NCBI GenBank assembly: GCA_964344035.1
Contig: CAYFLK010000009.1
Location: 22,242 to 86,241 of the forward strand
Reading direction: 5' to 3'
Source: UBA1014 sp964344035
GTDB taxonomy: Bacteria > SAR324 > NAC60-12
Length of the DNA: 64,000 nucleotides
A program made the position numbers and the translations under genes. Positions 7,766 to 17,155 of this stretch are shown here, piece after piece (within the stretch, counting starts at the first letter, position 1; each line of letters begins with the position of its first letter). The notes under the pieces are model-generated. The model had not been told where the DNA came from and did no database searches. It was given only the letters and a program-made list of their open reading frames with translations.

Positions 7766-8651
7766 CGCACAGTGTTTCTTCATCATTGGTGATCCGGAAC
7801 CGTCCAAGCAGTTGTCCGAAACGCACCTCCTGTTCAGGTTGCTGGGGCTCCAGGTTGATTTGTCCTGGTGGAAACAGGCAAATCACTGTGGACCCCAGTT
7901 CAAAAACTCCAAGTTCCTCACCCCTGCTAATGTGATACGGTTTTTCCAGTGTGATCCTGGAGGGTCGCACGCGAGGGCGATTTGAAACCCGGTTATGATA
8001 GCATACACGAATCCTCCCTACCACTGTAGCTCCAACCTTGATCAAGGCACATTCTCCATACTGTGTAGAAAAATACGTGATCATCCGTTCGTTTCGGGCA
8101 AACAGGTTCCGCACATGATTCACACCCAACGGGCTTACCGTCCACAAATCTCCGGGAATGACTGCATATTCATGAATAATCCCTTCCACGTGGCTGTGGA
8201 TGCGGTGATAATTGTGCGGAGCAAGATAAAGAGTAATGAATGTACCTTCTTCATACACTCGGCTTCTTTTCGGATCAACCAGCAAATCCTCCAATCTGTA
8301 CTCCAGCCCTTTTGCCTGGATCAAACAACCTTTGTGAATCCTACCGAATTCTCCCACAGCCCCGTCAACCGGGCAGGAAATTGCTGCAGCTGAATCCACC
8401 ACGATTCTCGCATCCCTACGGAGCCGGCGGGTAAAAAACTCATTAAATGTACGGTATCCGCCTTCAGGCTGGAGGGCTTCCTCTAGATTAACCCGAAAGC
8501 CCAGGCAAAACAGTTTGATCAGAGGGTCAAGGAGAAAACGGGGTAGTGCCAAGTCAGCCACCCAACCGCATGCCCGGCTGAACAGGTTTCGAGGCAGCGC
8601 CCACAGAAAATATAACGCTGGAGGGTGGCCGAACCCCGGAAAAGCCATCAA
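7758..8651 (-). CDS. psd: Phosphatidylserine decarboxylase (proenzyme)
   Basis: A 297-aa type I Psd. The C-terminal region contains GVFELGSTVICLFP with the LGST motif whose Gly-Ser bond is cleaved to form the pyruvoyl cofactor. Upstream are the family motifs SCPVDGAVGEFGRI, YLAPHNYHRIHSHVEG and ALIKVGATVVGRI. The enzyme converts phosphatidylserine to phosphatidylethanolamine at the inner membrane. It overlaps the ftsH stop by 4 bp and the fabI start by 8 bp, giving a membrane-lipid operon with the membrane protease FtsH, which in E. coli controls lipid synthesis. Confidence 0.94.
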   Translation of the reverse strand: MMAFPGFGHPPALYFLWALPRNLFSRACGWVADLALPRFLLDPLIKLFCLGFRVNLEEALQPEGGYRTFNEFFTRRLRRDARIVVDSAAAISCPVDGAVGEFGRIHKGCLIQAKGLEYRLEDLLVDPKRSRVYEEGTFITLYLAPHNYHRIHSHVEGIIHEYAVIPGDLWTVSPLGVNHVRNLFARNERMITYFSTQYGECALIKVGATVVGRIRVCYHNRVSNRPRVRPSRITLEKPYHISRGEELGVFELGSTVICLFPPGQINLEPQQPEQEVRFGQLLGRFRITNDEETLCDE

Positions 8652-10480
8652 CCTTCGGTCTGCGGAATTCCCGGGTTCATCTCTTCCAGCAGCTTGACAA
8701 TCCGGGATCCCTCGATGGTTTCTTCCTTAAGGAGGACTTCGGCAATACGATGGAGAGTTTTCTTGTTTTCCCTCAGCAGTTTCTTCGCTTTGGCGTAATG
8801 TGCTTTTATCGTCCGACGCATTTCCTTGTCGATTTCGATGGCGGTATCCTCACTGTATTCTCGCTCCTTCCCGATATCACGCCCGAAAACATGCTGCTGG
8901 TCGTCGCTTCCCAAAACTATCGGGCCGAGAGAATCGCTCATCCCCCAGCGACAGATCATGTTCCGTGCGGTATCAGTCGCCTGCTGGATATCGTTGCTGG
9001 CGCCGGTGGTGATTTCACTGAAAATCAGTTCCTCCGCCGCACGCCCCCCCATGGCGATTGTAATCCGACTGTCCAAGTATTCCCGGTCAAACGAATGGTT
9101 GTCATTTTCAGGAAGATATGCTGTCAACCCCATTGCCCTGCCGCGGGGTACAATCGTCACTTTGTGTATAGGGTCCGATTGTGGAAGCAATGCGGCAACA
9201 AGGGCATGCCCGGCTTCATGATAGGCTGTGCTCTTTTTTTCCTTGTCTGACATTACCATCGATTTACGTTCCGGACCCATCATCACCTTGTCTCGGGCCC
9301 ATTCGAAATCCACCAGTGTCAAAGCGGTTTTGTTGTGACGCGCCGCCCCGAGTGCGGCTTCGTTTACCAGGTTTTTCAAATCCGCACCGGAAAACCCTGG
9401 AGTGCCGCGCGCAATGACCTTGAGATCGACGTTTTCCGCCATCTGCACTTTTGCGGCATGGATTTTTAGGATTTCTTCCCGTCCTCGCACATCAGGCAGT
9501 GGAACATGTACCTGCCTGTCAAAACGTCCGGGCCTCAACAATGCCGGGTCAAGGACATCCGGACGGTTTGTGGCGGCGATGATGATCACTCCTTCCGTTG
9601 CGTCAAAACCATCCATTTCAACCAGCAGCTGGTTCAGGGTCTGTTCCCGTTCGTCATTGCCGCTACCTAGACCGGCCCCACGGCTGCGCCCGACCGCATC
9701 GATTTCATCGATGAAAAGTATGCACGGTGCGTTGCGCCTTCCTTCATCAAAGAGGTCCCGCACCCGGCTTGCGCCTATGCCGACAAACATCTCCACAAAA
9801 TCCGATCCGCTCATGCTGAAAAAAGGTACTCCGGCTTCTCCGGCAACAGCCTTGGCCAGCAGTGTCTTGCCTGTACCGGGAGGGCCGGACATCAGCATCC
9901 CTTTGGGGATACGTCCCCCCAGCTTCCGGAATTTGGAGGGATCCTTGAGAAATTCAATCGTCTCTTCGAGGTCTTCCTTGGCTTCTTCGACTCCTGCGAC
10001 ATCTTTGAAGGTAATTTCCATTTTCTCCGGCTCCGTGCGCCGTGCACGGTTACGCCCCAATGAAAAGATGCGGCCTCCGCTGAATCCCTGCATGCGACGC
10101 ATCAGGAAAATCCAGATCCCGAAAATCAACAGGAAAGGCCCCCAGTGAATCAACAGGTTCAGATACCAGGGCATCCCTTGTTCCGGGATGTAATTGATCT
10201 GGACCTGAAAATGCCTGAGAAAATCAATCAGGCTGGGATCATTGCTCGGCACATATGTGCGGTAGGCCATACCATCCTGGGTGAAACCTTCGATCTTGTC
10301 GTCCCCCACAAACTGGGCGCTGATCACTTCACCTCCAGCAACCATATTTTTGAAATCGCTGTAGATCAATTCACGCCCGGGCTGACGCCCCGCGCCGCCT
10401 CCACTGAACATGTTGAGCAGGAAAAAGGCCAGCACAAGGAGACTGAGGACAATCAGAATGTTTTCATTTTTCCAGTTCAT
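8648..10480 (-). CDS. ftsH: ATP-dependent zinc metalloprotease FtsH
   Basis: A 610-aa membrane AAA+ protease of usual length. Two transmembrane segments flank a periplasmic domain (about residues 7-24 and 107-127). The AAA domain has Walker A GPPGTGKT (199-206), Walker B ILFIDEID (254-261) and an SRH region (NRPDVLDPALLRPGRFDRQ); the protease domain has zinc motif HEAGH (421-425). FtsH degrades misassembled membrane proteins and regulators. It is the first gene of an overlapping ftsH-psd-fabI series and is divergent from the MATE gene. Confidence 0.97.
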   Translation of the reverse strand: MNWKNENILIVLSLLVLAFFLLNMFSGGGAGRQPGRELIYSDFKNMVAGGEVISAQFVGDDKIEGFTQDGMAYRTYVPSNDPSLIDFLRHFQVQINYIPEQGMPWYLNLLIHWGPFLLIFGIWIFLMRRMQGFSGGRIFSLGRNRARRTEPEKMEITFKDVAGVEEAKEDLEETIEFLKDPSKFRKLGGRIPKGMLMSGPPGTGKTLLAKAVAGEAGVPFFSMSGSDFVEMFVGIGASRVRDLFDEGRRNAPCILFIDEIDAVGRSRGAGLGSGNDEREQTLNQLLVEMDGFDATEGVIIIAATNRPDVLDPALLRPGRFDRQVHVPLPDVRGREEILKIHAAKVQMAENVDLKVIARGTPGFSGADLKNLVNEAALGAARHNKTALTLVDFEWARDKVMMGPERKSMVMSDKEKKSTAYHEAGHALVAALLPQSDPIHKVTIVPRGRAMGLTAYLPENDNHSFDREYLDSRITIAMGGRAAEELIFSEITTGASNDIQQATDTARNMICRWGMSDSLGPIVLGSDDQQHVFGRDIGKEREYSEDTAIEIDKEMRRTIKAHYAKAKKLLRENKKTLHRIAEVLLKEETIEGSRIVKLLEEMNPGIPQTEG

Positions 10481-10791
10481 TTTTTCACTTTAATATTTCT
10501 TCCGTCAGAGCTGTCGAAACCACAGAAACTGGGTGAAACTACAGCGAGTGATGACATCCCAGTTTAAGAACCTGTTTGCCAGTTGCTACATATTAACATA
10601 CAATACATGTGAACTGTAATCCACTAATTCTCGTTATGCACTGGCATCATTTCCATCAATTTCCTTAAAAAAAATCAACCCGCGCCCAAACACTCAAATT
10701 GCAACGTGATGAATGTGTGGGTGTACTCAACCCCTACCCTTAACATACCCGCCAAGTTTATGATTCCTTGTATGAACATCTCTTTCAGACC
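10481..10791. other. Intergenic region between divergent ftsH and MATE genes
   Basis: About 310 bp that must hold the promoters of ftsH and the MATE transporter. It is AT-rich around 10585-10625 but shows no box pair that I would call with confidence, and no small gene or RNA. Confidence 0.4.
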
Positions 10792-12201
10792 ATGCAAGGG
10801 CGCCCTTTGAGGAAACGCTGGAATGCCCCACTGAAACGTTTCCGCCGGGAATCCGCGGCAACTCTGCAACTCGGACTGCCGGTGGTCGTAGCACAACTGC
10901 TTCAGTTGTCGATGCAGTTTGTCGATACGGTTATGGCCGGACAAATCAGCGCAGCCGACCTTGCCGCCCTGGCCATCGCCTCAGCGCTGTTCCATCCGGT
11001 TTATCTGTTCATGATCGGCATTCTGATGGCGATCACTCCCATTATGGCACAACTGAAAGGGGAACGGCAGCATCAACGAATTGGACTGATCGTCCTGCAA
11101 GGATTGTGGCTCAGCCTGATGTTGGCTATCCCGATGATATTTCTGCTTCCGAATTTCGAACCGCTGATGGCCTGGATGGGATATGAACCACGGGTTTCCG
11201 AAATTGCCGACGGTTATCTCGAAGCTATTTGCTGGGGCGCGCCGGCATCGCTGGTTTTTGCCGTGCTCAGGCACTCAAACGAAGGGCTGGGGATCACCCG
11301 TCCAAATATGTATTTTCACCTGCTGGGACTGGCGCTCAACATCTTGGGCAACTACACCCTCATGTTCGGGCATTTCGGTTTCCCGGCGCTTGGTGCTGTA
11401 GGGGCCGGGTGGACCACGAGCATTGTATGGAACATGATGGTATTTGGCATGCTTGTTTTCTGCCTGTTCAATCCTGGCTTCGGGAACCTGCGCAAATTTA
11501 CTTCGTTCCGGTTTCCCTCAAAAAAACCGATTCAAGAAATTCTACGGGTGGGACTACCCAACGGGTTTTCAACCGCAACCGAAGTAGGTTTGTTTGCGGT
11601 TGTCGCTTTAATGATGGGCACCCTGGGCGCCACCAGCATGGCGGCGCATCAAATTGCCATTAATGTGGCGGCTTTAACCTTTATGATTCCCCTGGGACTA
11701 TCCACGGCCATCACAGCGCGCGTAGGTTTGGCGATGGGGCGGGGAAAAATCCGGCAGGCCCGCAACCTCGGTTTTTCGGGAACCCTACTTTGCGCACTTA
11801 TTATGGCAGGAACCGCCTGCATGTATATTTCTGTTCCGCATTGGATTGTTGGTTTTTACACCAATGTTCCCGCTGTAGCCGGACTGGCTGAGGACCTGAT
11901 CTTTATGGCAGCAGTCTTTCAGTTGTCAGACGGCCTACAAGTCGGGGCGCTGGGGGCCCTGCGCGGATTGAAAGATACCCGGGTCCCTTTTCTGTTCAAC
12001 CTTGTTTCTTACTGGATCTTTGGACTCCCGGTCGCTTTTCTCTTCGGGGTACGTTGGGAATACGGACCCTCAGGAATGTGGGTTGGACTGATTGCCGGAC
12101 TGACAGTCGCCGCAGTTCTTCACAACTCGAGATTTCACCTTCTGACAAGGAGATTGATCGATCGATCCGGGACCGTTTTCCCTCGGGTTCGAGTCACCTG
12201 A
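10792..12201 (+). CDS. MATE family multidrug/cation antiporter (NorM-like)
   Basis: About 469 aa with roughly twelve hydrophobic segments and two homologous halves. It opens with QLGLPVVVAQLLQLSMQF and VDTVMAGQIS, which match the family's N-terminal signature; the second half repeats the pattern from LRVGLPNGFSTATEVG. MATE proteins export cationic drugs or metabolites using Na+ or H+ gradients across the inner membrane. An in-frame TTG at 10768 is an alternative start; neither has a strong ribosome-binding site. The exact substrate cannot be inferred. Confidence 0.88.
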   Translation: MQGRPLRKRWNAPLKRFRRESAATLQLGLPVVVAQLLQLSMQFVDTVMAGQISAADLAALAIASALFHPVYLFMIGILMAITPIMAQLKGERQHQRIGLIVLQGLWLSLMLAIPMIFLLPNFEPLMAWMGYEPRVSEIADGYLEAICWGAPASLVFAVLRHSNEGLGITRPNMYFHLLGLALNILGNYTLMFGHFGFPALGAVGAGWTTSIVWNMMVFGMLVFCLFNPGFGNLRKFTSFRFPSKKPIQEILRVGLPNGFSTATEVGLFAVVALMMGTLGATSMAAHQIAINVAALTFMIPLGLSTAITARVGLAMGRGKIRQARNLGFSGTLLCALIMAGTACMYISVPHWIVGFYTNVPAVAGLAEDLIFMAAVFQLSDGLQVGALGALRGLKDTRVPFLFNLVSYWIFGLPVAFLFGVRWEYGPSGMWVGLIAGLTVAAVLHNSRFHLLTRRLIDRSGTVFPRVRVT

Positions 12202-12685
12202 ACCGTTTTCACGATGGAAGACGACCGTGTGCGAAACAGAAAATCCAAGCTCGAAAATTGAAATATAAGACACAATTTTGCTTGTGTAACAAAACTACTT
12301 CCCTGGAATAAAAATCAATGCAGGACTACTTTCTTCATCTTCCTGAAATGTATCGTGAATTTCTATTCTTTGATTCGCTATATTTAAAAAGAAGTCAATT
12401 CCGGAACACTCCAATGCAATTTTTTTTAATTACCAAATCAATATCTTGCCTCTATACAACTGAAATATTTATTGAAGATTTTTCTTGCCAGAAGCCAGCG
12501 ATGCTATCATAGTACTGCCTTGTCGAACCAGGCAATGAGATTTCCCACCCAGTCACGTCTAAGTGCCCGGAGGGATGTCAAAGGGGGGGGGTTGTGACAA
12601 ATATGTAGTTTTTGGAACCATATTTGCTTTATCTGAGACAGAAGTCCTCCCCCTTATACATTCATCAACGGGTTTCTAAACAGCC
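12202..12685. other. Long intergenic region upstream of fliF
   Basis: About 480 bp, AT-rich in its first half, without a credible gene. It contains a run of nine G (12583-12591) and, 21 bp further on, a sigma-54 promoter at 12613-12628. Binding sites for an NtrC-type activator would be expected upstream, but I cannot point to one. Confidence 0.5.
12613..12628 (+). promoter_or_regulatory. Sigma-54 (RpoN) promoter of fliF-fliH-fliI
   Basis: TGGAACCATATTTGCT matches the RpoN consensus TGGCAC-N5-TTGCW, with the invariant GG (12614-12615) and GC (12626-12627) exactly 10 nt apart. It lies 57 bp upstream of the fliF ATG. Middle-class flagellar genes are RpoN-dependent in many proteobacteria. Confidence 0.72.
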
Positions 12686-14299
12686 ATGGCCGAACAAGCC
12701 AACCTCATTTCGGATGTACGTCTTCAATTCCAGGATTTTTTCGGATCCCTGACCCTTGGCAAACGGATCACCATCCTGGCTGCCCTGGGAGTAATTCTCG
12801 CAGGTATGGTGAGCCTGATCTTCATCGCCAACCGACCTGCATGGTCGCCGTTATATTCCAATCTTGATCCTGGCGACGCAGCCAAAATCGTTGAGAAACT
12901 CCAGGAAAACCAGATTGCCAATCTGCTCGCACCCGGAGGTCGAACCATCATGGTCGAGCCACACTTAGTGGACCAGGCACGCTTAACACTGGCCCGTGAA
13001 AGGGTCACACCCGGCAGCGGTGTAGGATTCATGGATTTGTTCGCCACACCCAGCCTGGGAGAAACAGAATTTCAACAGCAGGTTAAATTCAGGGTCGCAC
13101 AGGAAGGTGAATTAGCCCGTTTGATCACCTCCCTGGATGCGATTCGCGCCGCCAAGGTTTCTCTCGCACTCCCACAAAAAACCCTGTTTTCCGATGCACA
13201 GCAGGAACCGAGCGCATCTGTGGCTCTTAATCTGGCGAGCAACGATATTTCCCGTGACCAGGTCGAAACGGTAGTGCACCTTGTGGCAGGGGCGGTAGAA
13301 GGGTTGAGTCCACGCAAAGTGAGTGTCACCGATCAGACCGGGCGTTTGCTCAGCGCCGGTATGGAAAGCGACCGCGCCAGCGGCAACATGGATGATAATT
13401 ATGTTTACAAACGGCGGTTTGAAAAAGAACTGAGTGAAAACATCATCGGACAACTGGAGGAGGTGGTCGGGCAGAACCGGGTCAAAGTCAACGTCTCGGC
13501 GACGCTGCGTTTTGACCATCAGACAATCAAGGAACAGCTCATCGATCCGGACCAGACAAGCGTGGTCAGCGAACAATCGATCGATGAATCATCAACCGGT
13601 TCCCGCTCAATTCCGGTCGGTCCCGCCGGAGTAACGACCAATCTCCCGGAAGCCACTGGACGTGAAGCAGCAACAGTTTCCGAGTTCAACAAAAAAAACG
13701 CCACCAAGAATTATGAATCCTCCCGCCGTGAAGTGTTCAAAGAAAGTGCTGTGGGAGAAGTTATGCGTCTCAGTGTTTCCGTGTTGCTTGACAACAAACG
13801 CCCACAGATACTTGACGAGGACGGCAATTTCCTCGGCCGCGACAACATCCGCTGGACGGAGGCAGAGAAAGAAATCATCAACGGACTGGTGAAAGCAGCG
13901 ATGGGTTTCGATCAGGCCCGGGGAGATACTATTTTCGTTGGGAACATGCCTTTCGAAAAAGCGGCTGAACAAGACAAGACACTGGAAATCGAACAGGCGC
14001 GAATACAAAACCAGTTTATCCTGGACGTTGTGCGTTATGTCTCTCTTGGAATCGCCATTGTCGCATTGATAATGCTCGTCATCCGCCCGATGGTGCAGCG
14101 GCTGGCATCCAAACCGGCCGATCTTGATCTGTTGATGGGACTCCCGGCAACCATTGGAGAACTTGAAGGGGAGGAACTGGAGATTCCGACTGAACGTGAA
14201 TCGGGAATTCCACCGCGGGAAAAAATACTCGACATTGCCAAACAGGATCCCCTCAAAACCGCCTCCCTTGTCCGATCATGGCTGCGCGAAAAGGGATGA
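12686..14299 (+). CDS. fliF: Flagellar M-ring protein FliF
   Basis: A 537-aa FliF with an N-terminal transmembrane segment (ILAALGVILAGMVSLIFIA), the YscJ-type ring-building domain (LYSNLDPGDAAKIVEKL, then LARLITSLDAIRAAKVSLALP), a second transmembrane helix near residue 455 (YVSLGIAIVALIMLVIRP) and a C-terminal FliG-binding tail ending in KTASLVRSWLREKG. FliF forms the MS ring of the flagellar basal body. It is somewhat shorter than the E. coli protein. It is followed by fliH rather than fliG. A decayed second fliF N-terminus lies at 53334-53600. Confidence 0.95.
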   Translation: MAEQANLISDVRLQFQDFFGSLTLGKRITILAALGVILAGMVSLIFIANRPAWSPLYSNLDPGDAAKIVEKLQENQIANLLAPGGRTIMVEPHLVDQARLTLARERVTPGSGVGFMDLFATPSLGETEFQQQVKFRVAQEGELARLITSLDAIRAAKVSLALPQKTLFSDAQQEPSASVALNLASNDISRDQVETVVHLVAGAVEGLSPRKVSVTDQTGRLLSAGMESDRASGNMDDNYVYKRRFEKELSENIIGQLEEVVGQNRVKVNVSATLRFDHQTIKEQLIDPDQTSVVSEQSIDESSTGSRSIPVGPAGVTTNLPEATGREAATVSEFNKKNATKNYESSRREVFKESAVGEVMRLSVSVLLDNKRPQILDEDGNFLGRDNIRWTEAEKEIINGLVKAAMGFDQARGDTIFVGNMPFEKAAEQDKTLEIEQARIQNQFILDVVRYVSLGIAIVALIMLVIRPMVQRLASKPADLDLLMGLPATIGELEGEELEIPTERESGIPPREKILDIAKQDPLKTASLVRSWLREKG

Positions 14300-14349
14300 T
14301 CCGCGTTTGAGTGGATTTACGCTAATCCACTTGCTTATACACTTATTCG

Positions 14350-15618
14350 TTGTCAAAACCACCTATGCCGGATGAAGCTGAATTCAAGCTGTTCACCCTC
14401 CAGGAATTCGATCTGGCAGAACCCCCTCCTCCTGAAGTAATCAGTCCTGAAACCGAATCCGAGGAAGTTTCCTTCCGCCTGCTGAACTTCGACTCACAGG
14501 ATCTTTTTACAGATGTTTCGCTGGTCGAAGAGAAATCCGTTCAAGATAAAATCACCCTTTCCCAGGATTATTCAACAGATGATTTCCAGCGTGAAGACAG
14601 TCTGCTCACCAATGCTGAAGCCTATGCAAAATCCATCCGTGAAGGAGCACAACTCTACAAGGAACAACTAGTCGCAGAACATGAAATCGCCCTCCGAAAA
14701 AGCGAGGAAAACCAGAATGAAACGCGTTCCCTGCGAAAGGCTGCTGAAGCAGAACGGCTGAAAATGATCGAGGATGCCCGCGCCGAAGTGCAGAGCATCA
14801 AAGACGAAGCTTTCAAGGAGGGGTTTGAAGCCGGACGTGAACAGGGCATGCAGCAGCGCTACCGTGAAGCTGAACCGCAGGTCAGGCAGTTGGAGGAAAC
14901 ACTGAAACAGATAAGAGATCTGCGCCAGGTTGTACGTTTTCAGGCAGAACAGGAACTGCTGCAACTGGCTCTGCTGATTTCCAGGCGGGTAGTCATCGAG
15001 GAACTTCGTGTTAATCCGGAGGTGATTGACAACATCCTCAGGTCGGCGCTTAAGGAAATGGAGACACATGGCAAAATCCGGGTTGCTCTTCATCCGGAGG
15101 ACTATGAATTCCTTGAACGTAGCGGGATGGATTTTTCAGTGTACTTGAAGGCGGAGCAGGCCCTCAGCATCCAGCCCAACCCAGATGTAGTACCCGGTTC
15201 CGTTTTCATGGAATCCGATGAAGAAGTGATCAATTTCACCTTTCAAAAACGCTTCGAGGAACTCGAGGAAAAGTTGAGCAAGGAGCTGGCCGAACGGCAT
15301 GCCAGGCAGGATGAAGTCGATATGGATGCTCATGATTTCTCAGCTTCTCCGGCAAAAGAATCCCTTGCTGCTGTACCACCTGAGAACGAACCGGGTGACG
15401 TCTATACATCCACGGATGATCCGGATAACATAGTGGAAGAATCCCCGAATACAGGCACAACCACTTCTGTTGTAACTTTAGAACCCTCAATTGAGCCTGC
15501 CTGTGCGTCGCACGCAGACAGGGAGGCTCGGGACTCTGCATCAGTGGAAACTGATTCTGACGCAAAACTCTTACAGGATTTGGCAGCAGACCCCGGACTT
15601 CATGACGAATCTTCCTGA
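14350..15618 (+). CDS. fliH: Flagellar assembly protein FliH
   Basis: A 422-aa protein with the FliH layout: acidic N-terminus, long coiled coil with the glycine motif (EAFKEGFEAGREQGMQQ, about residues 155-171), and a C-terminal domain (LALLISRRVVIEELRVNPEVI, then VALHPEDYEFLE) that binds FliI. FliH regulates the export ATPase. The tail after about residue 335 is an extra acidic, low-complexity extension of about 85 residues; it contains an inverted copy of the palindromic element (15496-15522). The start is TTG at 14350 or ATG at 14365. fliI begins 5 bp after its stop. Confidence 0.88.
   Translation: MSKPPMPDEAEFKLFTLQEFDLAEPPPPEVISPETESEEVSFRLLNFDSQDLFTDVSLVEEKSVQDKITLSQDYSTDDFQREDSLLTNAEAYAKSIREGAQLYKEQLVAEHEIALRKSEENQNETRSLRKAAEAERLKMIEDARAEVQSIKDEAFKEGFEAGREQGMQQRYREAEPQVRQLEETLKQIRDLRQVVRFQAEQELLQLALLISRRVVIEELRVNPEVIDNILRSALKEMETHGKIRVALHPEDYEFLERSGMDFSVYLKAEQALSIQPNPDVVPGSVFMESDEEVINFTFQKRFEELEEKLSKELAERHARQDEVDMDAHDFSASPAKESLAAVPPENEPGDVYTSTDDPDNIVEESPNTGTTTSVVTLEPSIEPACASHADREARDSASVETDSDAKLLQDLAADPGLHDESS
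15496..15522 (-). repeat. Palindromic CCTGNCT/AGGCAGG element, copy 1 (inside fliH, inverted)
   Basis: This 27-bp unit is the exact reverse complement of the copy in dnaE at 52414-52440. It is read in fliH as the peptide PACASHADR. The flanks GAGCCT...AGGCTC extend the symmetry locally. It lies in the variable acidic tail of FliH, where an insertion should be tolerated. Confidence 0.8.
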
Positions 15619-15623
15619 GTGTC

Positions 15624-16997
15624 ATGTCCGATCTTGCTGCGCAGGAAAACCCATCTCTCCCCACTCACTCCGCTCTTTCCACCTATCTTGACCGTGTTGA
15701 ACGGTTCCCGGCACTGAACCGGGAAGGAAAGGTGATGCAGGTCATCGGGCACATGGTGGAAGCCACCAATCCGGGATGCTCAGTTGGCGGAATGTGCACA
15801 ATTTTCAACCCCAGGAGCAAAACCGGTGTACCGGCGGAAGTGGTCGGTTTCCGTCAGGACCGCATGCTGGTGATGCCCCTGCACAATGCTCACGGAATAA
15901 GTCCCAGCTGCCGGGTGGTCCCGGATGACCGCCCTCCCCGTGTGCCCGTTGGAGATGCGCTGCTTGGCAGGGTGGTGGACCCACTGATGCGACCCCTGGA
16001 TGGTTTAGGAGAAATTGCCGCCCCTACTGAAGTGCCGCTGTACCCCAAGGTTATCAATCCGTTGAACCGTATGCGTATCAAGGAAGGGCTTGATGTCGGT
16101 GTGCGTGCCATCAACTCCTGCCTGACCTGCGGCCGCGGACAGCGGGTAGGCATTCTTGCCGGTTCCGGCGTGGGCAAATCGGTCTTGCTGGGGATGATGG
16201 CTCGCTTTACCGACGCGGATATAAACGTGATTTCACTGGTTGGGGAACGCGGAAAGGAAGTGCGGGAATTTATAGAAGACAACCTTGGCGAAGAAGGAAT
16301 GAAACGTTCCGTGGTGGTTTGCGCGACCTCAGACCAGCCCCCTCTTTTGCGCATGCGTTGCGCATTCGTTTCAACTGCTATTGCCGAGTATTTCCGTGCA
16401 CAAGACAAAGACGTTCTGCTGTCAATGGATTCGATTACACGTTTTGCCATGGCACAGCGGGAAATAGGACTTTCCGTAGGTGAACCTCCAACCACCAAAG
16501 GATACCCCCCTTCCGTTTTCGCGATGCTTCCCGCGCTGCTTGAGCGAGCGGGAACATATGAAGGGAAGGGTTCAATCACCGGTTTTTACACCGTTCTCGT
16601 TGAAGGAGACGACACCACCGACCCCATCGCGGATGCGATCCGCGCAATCGTAGACGGCCACATCATTCTCAGCCGGGATCTTGCCGCGAAAGGAGCATAC
16701 CCGGCGATCGACCTGCTCAACTCGGCAAGCAGGGTGATGGTGGACGTGGTGTCCGACCGTCAATTCCAGCTCAGCCAGATTTTCCGCAGGACCCTTGCCA
16801 CATACCGTGAAGCAGAAGACCTGATCAACATCGGCGCTTATGTGCAGGGCAGCAACCCTGACATCGATTATGCACTCAGCAAATATTCCCTGATGCAGCA
16901 ATTTGTTCAGCAGGGAATGAAAGAACACACCTCCCTGCGCGATTGCGAAGCCCAACTGGAACAGATTTTCGGGGATGCTGCTGAAGCAGCAGAATAG
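15624..16997 (+). CDS. fliI: Flagellum-specific ATPase FliI
   Basis: A 457-aa F1-beta-like ATPase. Walker A is GSGVGKS (residues 180-186), followed by VSLVGERGKEVREF and the Walker B region DVLLSMDSITRFAMAQREIG, then the family-typical GEPPTTKGYPPSVFAMLP. FliI powers unfolding and delivery of substrates to the flagellar export gate together with FliH and FliJ. No fliJ follows; the next gene is a lipoprotein 158 bp away. Confidence 0.96.
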   Translation: MSDLAAQENPSLPTHSALSTYLDRVERFPALNREGKVMQVIGHMVEATNPGCSVGGMCTIFNPRSKTGVPAEVVGFRQDRMLVMPLHNAHGISPSCRVVPDDRPPRVPVGDALLGRVVDPLMRPLDGLGEIAAPTEVPLYPKVINPLNRMRIKEGLDVGVRAINSCLTCGRGQRVGILAGSGVGKSVLLGMMARFTDADINVISLVGERGKEVREFIEDNLGEEGMKRSVVVCATSDQPPLLRMRCAFVSTAIAEYFRAQDKDVLLSMDSITRFAMAQREIGLSVGEPPTTKGYPPSVFAMLPALLERAGTYEGKGSITGFYTVLVEGDDTTDPIADAIRAIVDGHIILSRDLAAKGAYPAIDLLNSASRVMVDVVSDRQFQLSQIFRRTLATYREAEDLINIGAYVQGSNPDIDYALSKYSLMQQFVQQGMKEHTSLRDCEAQLEQIFGDAAEAAE

Positions 16998-17155
16998 TTA
17001 ATACTGCAATCCCTCCTGCACTACGTAAATTTACTAATTGAGATACATAAACACCTACAGGGTAATAGGGTTGATTCTCCTCACGGATAATCGGAGGCTG
17101 CGTTCCCATCCAAGGTTGTGTATCAGCACAGCCACATCAACGGGATTGATAGGTC

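Noticed and set aside
9492..9520. CAGGCAG...CTGCCTG inverted repeat in ftsH as a seventh palindromic element
   Set aside because: The arms are in the opposite order to the element (CAGGCAG first) and the sequence encodes conserved FtsH residues without any insertion.
9402..10148. 248-codon open frame opposite ftsH
   Set aside because: It is antisense to the conserved AAA domain; serine- and arginine-rich composition typical of a shadow frame.
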